From the NCBI RefSeq assembly GCF_028610675.1, contig NZ_JAQQWS010000018.1, positions 1 to 56,310 of the forward strand: DNA of 56,310 nucleotides. The letters run 5' to 3'. The translations under genes and the position numbers were made by a program. Positions 50,916-56,310 of this stretch are shown one piece after another. This DNA is from Alkalihalobacillus pseudalcaliphilus (lineage in GTDB: Bacteria > Bacillota > Bacilli > Bacillales > Bacillaceae_D). Each line of letters opens with the position of its first letter. Within the stretch, counting starts at the first letter, position 1. Below the pieces are notes generated by a model, which saw only the letters and a program-made list of their open reading frames with translations, had not been told where the DNA came from and did not search any database.

Positions 50916-51511
50916 TCAGCTTTTATGAAGATAGCCGTTTAGAAATAGCGGCTTTGCAACAATCAAAAAACAATATGCATTTTTGCGGAGACGCTCATTT
51001 GGTACTAACAGAAAAGGATTTTATGATATGTGCCGTGGTTGACGGACTAGGCAGTGGTGAAGGTGCTCATGAATCAGCGGATATCGTTGTCAAAGAGGTT
51101 GAGAAACAAAAGGACCTTAAGTTGGATGATATTATGGTTGCGTGTAACGAGAAACTCCATGGGTATCGCGGTGCTGTTGTATCGTTAGTAAAGATCGATT
51201 ATTTGGAAAGAGCTCTTTATTACAGTAATTTTGGGAATATCAGCTTCGTATTATATTATCCTGATGGCAAAGTGATTCAACCGATCCCTTCAAGAGGTTA
51301 TTTATCTGGACGTGTGCAGAAATTTTATCTCGAACGCTTTCCTTATGAAGAAGGAATGACTTTTATGCTTTATTCTGACGGGGTTAAGAAGCCGCCAGAA
51401 AAAAATCAGATTACGAAAATGGGAAAAGTAAAAGAGGAAGTACCTAGTATATTTGAAGCTGCTACATTTGCACAAGATGATGTTACGTTATTAATAGGGA
51501 AGTTACACTAA
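50912..51511 (+). CDS. rsbX: RsbS/RsbR phosphatase RsbX
   Basis: A 199-residue PP2C-type phosphatase, the same length as B. subtilis RsbX. It dephosphorylates RsbS-P and RsbR-P to reset the stressosome. Metal-binding Asp residues are in VVDGLGSGEG (about 40) and LYSDGVKKP (about 153). Its ATG overlaps the sigB stop (ATGA). A terminator follows at once. Confidence 0.95.
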   Translation: MISFYEDSRLEIAALQQSKNNMHFCGDAHLVLTEKDFMICAVVDGLGSGEGAHESADIVVKEVEKQKDLKLDDIMVACNEKLHGYRGAVVSLVKIDYLERALYYSNFGNISFVLYYPDGKVIQPIPSRGYLSGRVQKFYLERFPYEEGMTFMLYSDGVKKPPEKNQITKMGKVKEEVPSIFEAATFAQDDVTLLIGKLH

Positions 51512-51562
51512 ACCTTCTGGAAATAGGAGGTTTTTTATTTTTTATTTTTTATTTTTTATTTT
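51511..51562 (+). terminator. Operon terminator and T-rich tract after rsbX
   Basis: AACCTTCT pairs with AGGAGGTT, followed by TTTTTT and then a short tandem of TTTTTTATT-like units to about 51562. The rest of the gap to tex (51563-51751) shows nothing firm. Confidence 0.75.
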
Positions 51563-51751
51563 CTGAATGCAATGGATAAGCTTGAAGATAAAGCTGGTGA
51601 GTTTTGTTAAGCAGCTATTGGACCGTGCTTTTATGATGGCATGGTCTTGGGAGTGGGTTTATGGTAATCATACAATCATAGACGGTGATATAATCTACTA
51701 GTAAATTATGCTATGATAAGATTATCCATTTCTTGGCGTAGGGGTGTATAT

Positions 51752-53932
51752 ATGAGTGAAAAACATGTAAAGATGAAACGCATTATTGCAAAAGAACAAG
51801 CTGTGTCGGAAAAATATGTACATAATTTAATTGAACTTGTTGAAGAGGGGAATACAATTCCGTTTATAGCACGTTATAGGAAAGAGTTAACGGGTGAGAT
51901 GGATGAAGTTCAAATCAGAGAAATTGTTGATAAATGGCACTATATGAATCAACTTCAAACAAGGAAAGAAGAGGTTGTTCGTTTAATTGATGAGCAGGGG
52001 AAATTAACGACTGAATTACAACAAAAGATTGAGGCTGCTAGTAAGCTCCAAGAGGTTGAAGATTTATATCGTCCTTATAAACAAAAGAGGCGTACGAAAG
52101 CAACGGTTGCAAAAGAGAAAGGGCTTGAGCCGTTTGCTGACTGGTTATTTTCCTTGCCTACCTCAGGAGATGTAGAGGAAGAGGCTAAAAAGTATCTGGA
52201 TACCGAAAAGGAGGTTTCGGAGGTTTCGGATGCTATTCAAGGTGCTCAAGATATCATTTCAGAGTGGATTTCGGATCATCCCGATTACCGAAAGGCTATT
52301 CGACTATTAGGTTTGCAGGAAGGAAAGGTTCAGTCGGTCGTGAAGGATGAAGAGATAGATGAAAAGAAAGTTTTTGAAATGTACTATGAGTATGAAGAGC
52401 CTGTTCGTAGTATTGTCCCACACCGTATCCTTGCCCTTAATCGTGGTGAAAGTGAAGGGGTATTACGTATTAAACTTATCATGCCTGTTGAAAGAGTTTT
52501 GTCGCTACTTCAGCGGAAAATGATTACGAAACGAACAGTGGCGGAGTGGGTATTGACTGAGGCGATTGCTGATGGGTACAAACGATTAATTGAGCCTTCC
52601 ATTGAGCGAGAAATCCGTCAAGAATTAACGAGTAAAGCCGAAGATCAAGCTATTCATATTTTTGCAGAAAATCTAAAGCAGTTACTTTTACAGCCCCCTA
52701 TTAAAGAGAAGATAGTTCTTGGGGTAGACCCTGCCTACCGAACAGGGTGCAAATTGGCTGTGGTTGACGCTACGGGTAAGGTTCTTGATATTGCGGTCAT
52801 CTATCCAACGCCGCCTCGTAATGAAGTGGAACGGGCAAAAGAGGTCGTGAAAAAAATGATCGCCAAGCATGGGGTAAATATGATTGCGATTGGAAATGGA
52901 ACGGCTTCTAGGGAGACAGAGCAATTTATAGCCGATGTTATTACCGATTTACCGGAAGCGATATATTATCTAATCGTCAACGAGGCGGGTGCGAGTGTTT
53001 ATTCTGCGTCGGAGTTAGGTAGAGTGGAATTTCCTGATTTGAAGGTAGAGGAAAGAAGTGCTGTATCGATTGCTAGACGTATTCAGGATCCGTTAGCTGA
53101 GCTTGTCAAAATTGATCCAAAGTCTGTTGGTGTAGGTCAATATCAGCATGATGTATCACAAAAAAAGTTAACTGAATCATTGAGTTTTATCGTGGAGACG
53201 GTTGTTAACCAGGTTGGCGTGAATGTCAATACGGCTTCTGTATCGCTACTCCAGTATGTGGCAGGCTTATCTAACGCTGTCGCGACGAATATTGTGAAGC
53301 AGAGGGAAGAGGCGGGTAAATTTAGTAGTCGTGCACAATTGAAAAAAATCCCGAGGTTAGGTGCAAAGACGTATGAGCAGTGTATTGGTTTCTTGCGCAT
53401 TCCATCTGCTAAGAATCCGCTCGACCAAACGGCTATTCACCCAGAGGCTTACCTTGCGACTAAGCAACTTTTGAAGGAATTAAATTTAGATTTATCTGCT
53501 GTCGGTACAGAGGAACTCAAGGTGGCATTGGAAAGTGTGGATGTTTCCCGAGTGGCAAGTCAGTTAGAACTTGGTGCACCGACCATACAAGACATAATCG
53601 ATAGTTTGGTTCGTCCGTCCAGAGATCCTCGTGATAATATTACTAAACCGCTATTAAAACAAGGGGTTATGCAGTTGGAGGATTTGAAGCCGGGTATGGA
53701 GCTTCAAGGAACAGTTCGGAACGTCGTAGATTTTGGAGCTTTTATTGATATCGGTGTTAAACAGGATGGTCTCGTTCACATATCAAAGCTTACGAATCGC
53801 TTTGTGAAGCATCCTTTAGAGGTTGTCGTTGTAGGAGAGATTGTGACGGTTTGGATTGATAGTGTTGATGCTCATAAAGGGAGAATAGCATTAACAATGT
53901 TGGAGCCTAAGCAACAAGCGGCCACAAGTTAA
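51752..53932 (+). CDS. tex: Tex-family RNA-binding transcription accessory protein
   Basis: About 726 residues. Tex N-terminal helical domain (about 1-190), YqgF-like RNase H-fold domain (VLGVDPAYRTGCKLAVVD at about 325), helix-hairpin-helix DNA-binding region (LKKIPRLGAKTYEQCIGFLRI at about 540) and a C-terminal S1 RNA-binding domain (LQGTVRNVVDFGAFIDIGVK at about 650). It binds nucleic acid and influences transcription; the exact role is unsettled. ATG 51752 follows AGGGGTG; an in-frame ATG at 51713 has no ribosome site. It is ydcI in the B. subtilis order. Confidence 0.96.
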   Translation: MSEKHVKMKRIIAKEQAVSEKYVHNLIELVEEGNTIPFIARYRKELTGEMDEVQIREIVDKWHYMNQLQTRKEEVVRLIDEQGKLTTELQQKIEAASKLQEVEDLYRPYKQKRRTKATVAKEKGLEPFADWLFSLPTSGDVEEEAKKYLDTEKEVSEVSDAIQGAQDIISEWISDHPDYRKAIRLLGLQEGKVQSVVKDEEIDEKKVFEMYYEYEEPVRSIVPHRILALNRGESEGVLRIKLIMPVERVLSLLQRKMITKRTVAEWVLTEAIADGYKRLIEPSIEREIRQELTSKAEDQAIHIFAENLKQLLLQPPIKEKIVLGVDPAYRTGCKLAVVDATGKVLDIAVIYPTPPRNEVERAKEVVKKMIAKHGVNMIAIGNGTASRETEQFIADVITDLPEAIYYLIVNEAGASVYSASELGRVEFPDLKVEERSAVSIARRIQDPLAELVKIDPKSVGVGQYQHDVSQKKLTESLSFIVETVVNQVGVNVNTASVSLLQYVAGLSNAVATNIVKQREEAGKFSSRAQLKKIPRLGAKTYEQCIGFLRIPSAKNPLDQTAIHPEAYLATKQLLKELNLDLSAVGTEELKVALESVDVSRVASQLELGAPTIQDIIDSLVRPSRDPRDNITKPLLKQGVMQLEDLKPGMELQGTVRNVVDFGAFIDIGVKQDGLVHISKLTNRFVKHPLEVVVVGEIVTVWIDSVDAHKGRIALTMLEPKQQAATS

Positions 53933-53988
53933 TGCACAATTGAGTTGTAGGAATTGTAAATAGAAATGCTTGTGCAATTTTATAAAAA

Positions 53989-54028
53989 GAGCTCGGTGAC
54001 TATTTTCTAGTCATCGAACTTTTTTTAT
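53989..54028. terminator. Terminator between tex and cmpA
   Basis: AGCTCGGTGACTA pairs (one mismatch, one wobble) with TAGTCATCGAACT around TTTTC, then TTTTTT. Shared by the converging genes. Confidence 0.8.
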
Positions 54029-54047
54029 TGGGTTTACCTTATGATAA

Positions 54048-54188
54048 CTAAGAAGAAGAGGTTTTTTCATTTGGTTGCTGCTTAGATTTTTCTTGATAGT
54101 AAAACCAACATTGGTTTAAGATTTTTATCTGCCGTTCGTTTTTCTCTGCGTAGGCACGTTGTAGTTGATTGATTAACCATGAGGGCAT
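54048..54188 (-). CDS. cmpA: Cortex morphogenetic protein CmpA
   Basis: A 46-residue protein. MPSWLINQLQRAYAEKN and RQIKILNQCWFYYQEK match the conserved body of CmpA, a small forespore-quality-control protein that acts with ClpXP on SpoIVA in sporulating Bacillus. The C-terminal nine residues (PNEKTSSS end) extend past the usual length. ATG 54188 has AAGGAG ten bases upstream; the frame continues open to 54248 but has no ribosome site there. It supports a spore-forming host. Confidence 0.88.
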   Translation of the reverse strand: MPSWLINQLQRAYAEKNERQIKILNQCWFYYQEKSKQQPNEKTSSS

Positions 54189-54379
54189 GATCGCCAGCTC
54201 CTTATTTAATGTGTTAATATACTCAATATATGCAGTGATGTTTGTCAATGTTGATGTATTTTTTTCTGAGGTTTGTTGGTTTTATTTATCTACTAGTCGA
54301 TTTTGAGGAACATGAGAAAAGAGTATAGTATGTAAATCTAAGTGGTGGATGTCATGAGGTTTTTGTAATGGGGGTATTT

Positions 54380-54841
54380 ATGGAGCGGGAGGAATTGCAG
54401 CTACTTGTTGAGGGGATATCTTTACGACATTTCGGATTGGTTTTTAAACATGAAGCGAGGTTTAACCATAGATTACGAACGACCGGTGGGCGATATTTAT
54501 TGCGTTCACATGATATTGAATTCAACCCAAAACAATTAGAGGCTTTTGGCCGAGAGGAATTTGAGAAGATTATTAAGCATGAATTATGTCACTATCATTT
54601 ACATCTTCAAGGCAGGGGCTATCAACATAAGGACCGGGATTTTAAGGAGATGTTATCTCGAGTTGGGGGAGCGAGATACTGCCGTAGCATTCCTGGTACA
54701 CATAATGTGAGTGCGAAGGTTTTAAAATATATATGCCAGGACTGTCAGCAATTATATGAAAGAAAAAGAAGCATTAACATATCAAAATATGTATGTGGGA
54801 AATGTAGTGGGAAATTAAAAAAGTTTATAAAAAATAGTTGA
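54380..54841 (+). CDS. ydcK: SprT-like zinc protein YdcK
   Basis: About 153 residues of the SprT family. The zincin motif HELCH (His67, Glu68, His71) and a third ligand His in GRGYQHKDRDF lie in an HExxH metallopeptidase-like core; a C-terminal zinc ribbon has CQDC (about 116) and CGKC (about 136). Whether it cleaves protein is not known. The likely start is ATG 54380, matching B. subtilis YdcK; ATG 54368 is also in frame. It is the last protein gene before the tRNA cluster. Confidence 0.9.
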   Translation: MEREELQLLVEGISLRHFGLVFKHEARFNHRLRTTGGRYLLRSHDIEFNPKQLEAFGREEFEKIIKHELCHYHLHLQGRGYQHKDRDFKEMLSRVGGARYCRSIPGTHNVSAKVLKYICQDCQQLYERKRSINISKYVCGKCSGKLKKFIKNS

Positions 54842-54911
54842 TCGGAGTACAAGCCTGTGATATATTATAGAAGTCGCTAACGAGAGCGACTGTTACATAC
54901 ATAAAATAATG

Positions 54912-54940
54912 TTGAATTTTACATTAAATTATGGTAAACT
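54912..54940 (+). promoter_or_regulatory. Promoter of the tRNA cluster
   Basis: TTGAAT (54912-54917), 17 bp, TAAACT (54935-54940), with an extended TGG before the -10. Transcription would start about 13 bp before the first tRNA. Confidence 0.7.
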
Positions 54941-54959
54941 AAAAAAGCTTTGTCGTTAT

Positions 54960-55034
54960 TCCACAGTAGCTCAGTGGTAGAGCTATCGGCTGTTAACCGA
55001 TCGGTCGTAGGTTCGAGTCCTACCTGTGGAGCCA
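54960..55034 (+). tRNA. tRNA-Asn (GTT)
   Basis: 75 nt including CCA. Acceptor TCCACAG pairs with CTGTGGA, the anticodon loop is CTGTTAA and the T-arm GGTTCGAGTCC. First gene of the cluster. Confidence 0.97.
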
Positions 55035-55035
55035 T

Positions 55036-55126
55036 GGAGAAGTACCCAAGTGGCTGAAGGGGCGCCCCTGCTAAGGGTGTAGGTCGTGTAAGCGGCGCGA
55101 GGGTTCAAATCCCTCCTTCTCCGCCA
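55036..55126 (+). tRNA. tRNA-Ser (GCT)
   Basis: 91 nt with CCA. Acceptor GGAGAAG/CTTCTCC, anticodon loop CTGCTAA and a long variable arm typical of class II serine tRNA. Confidence 0.97.
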
Positions 55127-55136
55127 TTTTTTAAGT

Positions 55137-55211
55137 GGCCCGTTGGTCAAGCGGTTAAGACACCGCCCTTTCACGGCGGTAACACGGGTTCGAATCCCGT
55201 ACGGGTCACCA
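55137..55211 (+). tRNA. tRNA-Glu (TTC)
   Basis: 75 nt with CCA. Acceptor GGCCCGT pairs with ACGGGTC (one wobble), anticodon loop CTTTCAC and T-arm GGTTCGAATCC. Confidence 0.96.
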
Positions 55212-55254
55212 AAAAAACTTGAGTTTCTACATACTAATAGAAGAAATCGAAAGT

Positions 55255-55619
55255 TTTTAGCGATACTGACAAACGAAAGTAAGTAGTCCAAGGTGAGGGA
55301 ATGTTCGGAAGAAAGAGTGTACAGCAGTACGTGACTTAAAAAGGAACATGGAATCATACGAAGGAATTCAAGTTTGAAGGATTGTTAACAAGGAGAAGCG
55401 AGAAGATCGAGGATAGGAAGTGTTCGAAAGAAGGAGCGTACACTCGTACGTGACTGAAAGAGAATCACGAACTAGACGAAGAAATTCGAAGCTTAAGGAC
55501 AGTTAACAAGGAGAAGCGAGAAGATCGAGGATAGGAAGTGTTCGAAAGAAGGAGTGTACACTCGTACGTGACTGAAAGAGAATCACAAACTAGACGAAGA
55601 AATTCGAAGCTTATCCGCA
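55255..55619. repeat. 118-bp direct repeats in the tRNA spacer
   Basis: Two nearly identical 118-bp units start at 55384 and 55502 (GTTAACAAGGAGAAGCGAG, GTTCGAAAGAAGGAG, CTCGTACGTGACTGAAAG); a diverged copy occupies about 55262-55383. The 416-bp spacer between tRNA-Glu and tRNA-Val holds no gene. Spacers of this wording are common around Bacillus rRNA/tRNA operons, and may arise by duplication. Confidence 0.85.
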
Positions 55620-55627
55620 GTTAAAAT

Positions 55628-55703
55628 GGAGGATTAGCTCAGCTGGGAGAGCACCTGCCTTACAAGCAGGGGGTCGGCGGTTCGAACCCGTCATCCTCCA
55701 CCA
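55628..55703 (+). tRNA. tRNA-Val (TAC)
   Basis: 76 nt with CCA. Acceptor GGAGGAT/ATCCTCC, anticodon loop CTTACAA and T-arm GGTTCGAACCC. Confidence 0.97.
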
Positions 55704-55712
55704 TCTAAATAT

Positions 55713-55789
55713 GGTCCGGTAGTTCAGTTGGTTAGAATGCCTGCCTGTCACGCAGGAGGTCGCGGGTTCGAGTCCCGTCCGGACCGCCA
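55713..55789 (+). tRNA. tRNA-Asp (GTC)
   Basis: 77 nt with CCA. Acceptor GGTCCGG/CCGGACC, anticodon loop CTGTCAC and T-arm GGTTCGAGTCC. Confidence 0.97.
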
Positions 55790-55800
55790 TTTTATTTTTC

Positions 55801-55882
55801 GCGGGTGTGGCGGAATTGGCAGACGCGCTAGACTTAGGATCTAGTGTCTTATGACGTGGGGGTTCAAGTCCCTTCACCCGCA
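55801..55882 (+). tRNA. tRNA-Leu (TAG)
   Basis: 82 nt to the discriminator A; CCA is not encoded. Acceptor GCGGGTG/CACCCGC, anticodon loop CTTAGGA and a class II variable arm. Confidence 0.96.
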
Positions 55883-55913
55883 CTTTGTTCTTTTGTCATT
55901 TTACGAAAAATAC

Positions 55914-55998
<85 letters not shown>

Positions 55999-56023
55999 CT
56001 TAGCGTTTTCTTTAATAGTAGAA

Positions 56024-56100
56024 CGGGAAGTGGCTCAGCTTGGTAGAGCACCTGGTTTGGGACCAGGGGGTCGCAGGTTCAAATCCTGTCTTCCCGACCA
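56024..56100 (+). tRNA. tRNA-Pro (TGG)
   Basis: 77 nt with CCA. Acceptor CGGGAAG/CTTCCCG, anticodon loop TTTGGGA and T-arm GGTTCAAATCC. Confidence 0.97.
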
Positions 56101-56116
56101 TTCTTGATTTTTATAT

Positions 56117-56190
56117 GCGGGTGTAGTTTAGTGGTAAAACCTCAGCCTTCCAAGCTGATGTCGTGAGTTCGATTCTCATCACCCGCTCCA
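56117..56190 (+). tRNA. tRNA-Gly (TCC)
   Basis: 74 nt with CCA. Acceptor GCGGGTG/CACCCGC, anticodon loop CTTCCAA and T-arm AGTTCGATTCT. Confidence 0.96.
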
Positions 56191-56234
56191 AAAAAGAATA
56201 TGTAATGGTTAGTGCTTTTTTTATGCCTTAAAGT

Positions 56235-56310
<76 letters not shown>

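Noticed and set aside
54983..55357. 124-codon minus-strand ORF over the first tRNA genes
   Set aside because: Reads backwards through three tRNAs; phrases like GSTGRTRTYD are the well-known spurious translation of tRNA genes. The same applies to 55611-55883.

Overview
The window reads as a chromosomal segment of an aerobic, motile, spore-forming Firmicute of the Bacillaceae, probably from the alkaliphilic Bacillus side (Alkalihalobacillus/Halalkalibacter-like). The main reason is a block at about 41.8-54.8 kb with the Bacillus subtilis gene order: rhomboid, acpS, ydcC, alr, ndoAI-ndoA, rsbR-S-T-U-V-W-sigB-rsbX, tex, cmpA, sprT-like ydcK, then a tRNA cluster. Futalosine-pathway menaquinone genes (mqnB-mqnD), several cation antiporters, spore gene cmpA and a SigD-type promoter before hemAT fit that placement. 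The genus is inference; no rRNA gene is present.

Layout. 0-8.6 kb: hairpin tandem repeats, a DUF3900-like protein, a cyclophilin lipoprotein, a Vga-like ABC-F ribosome-protection protein behind an attenuator-like leader, mqnB-mqnD, a plsY paralog and the NAD-salvage pair pncA-pncB. 8.8-11.7 kb: copper operon csoR-copZ-copA. 12.3-16 kb: small membrane proteins, a nitroreductase-like protein, a CaCA antiporter and uppP. 16-20 kb: catE with a divergent DUF24/HxlR regulator, and a LysR regulator divergent from an MFS transporter. 20-29 kb: Cof hydrolase, CPA2 antiporter plus small alarmone synthetase, DHA2 multidrug exporter, hemAT and a stress-type SDR. 29-40.6 kb: gndA, a PlcR-like peptide-responsive regulator facing a 42-codon candidate signal-peptide gene, a cobalamin-binding radical SAM protein, wrbA with a second DUF24 regulator, mgtE, a Fur-box DUF2325 gene and a frameshifted methyltransferase. 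41.8-54.8 kb: the conserved stress-response block. 54.96 kb to the end: ten tRNA genes.

The intergenic DNA is the most unusual part. Nearly every gap longer than 300 bp is filled by a small set of repeats: (i) tandem arrays with a 52-bp period whose units carry inverted arms, and whose arm sequences differ between array types while staying complementary; (ii) a dispersed modular repeat with nested palindromes, typically ending in ACTTTCATAYAAAAC; (iii) a hairpin element whose arms vary but remain self-complementary; and (iv) a single element of about 135 bp that folds on paper into a four-way junction. An assembly gap of exactly 100 N lies inside one tandem array.

Functional threads. General stress: the SigB partner-switching operon is complete, with a consensus-like SigB promoter before rsbV and another before the SDR gene. 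Electrophile/quinone stress: two DUF24 regulators with an early Cys are each divergent from a detoxification enzyme. Metals: CsoR, Fur-box and MgtE functions. Ion and pH homeostasis: three antiporter or cation-transport genes, one apparently in an operon with an alarmone synthetase. The candidate peptide-signalling pair at 32.1-33.1 kb and the attenuator of the ABC-F gene are the best leads for new biology.
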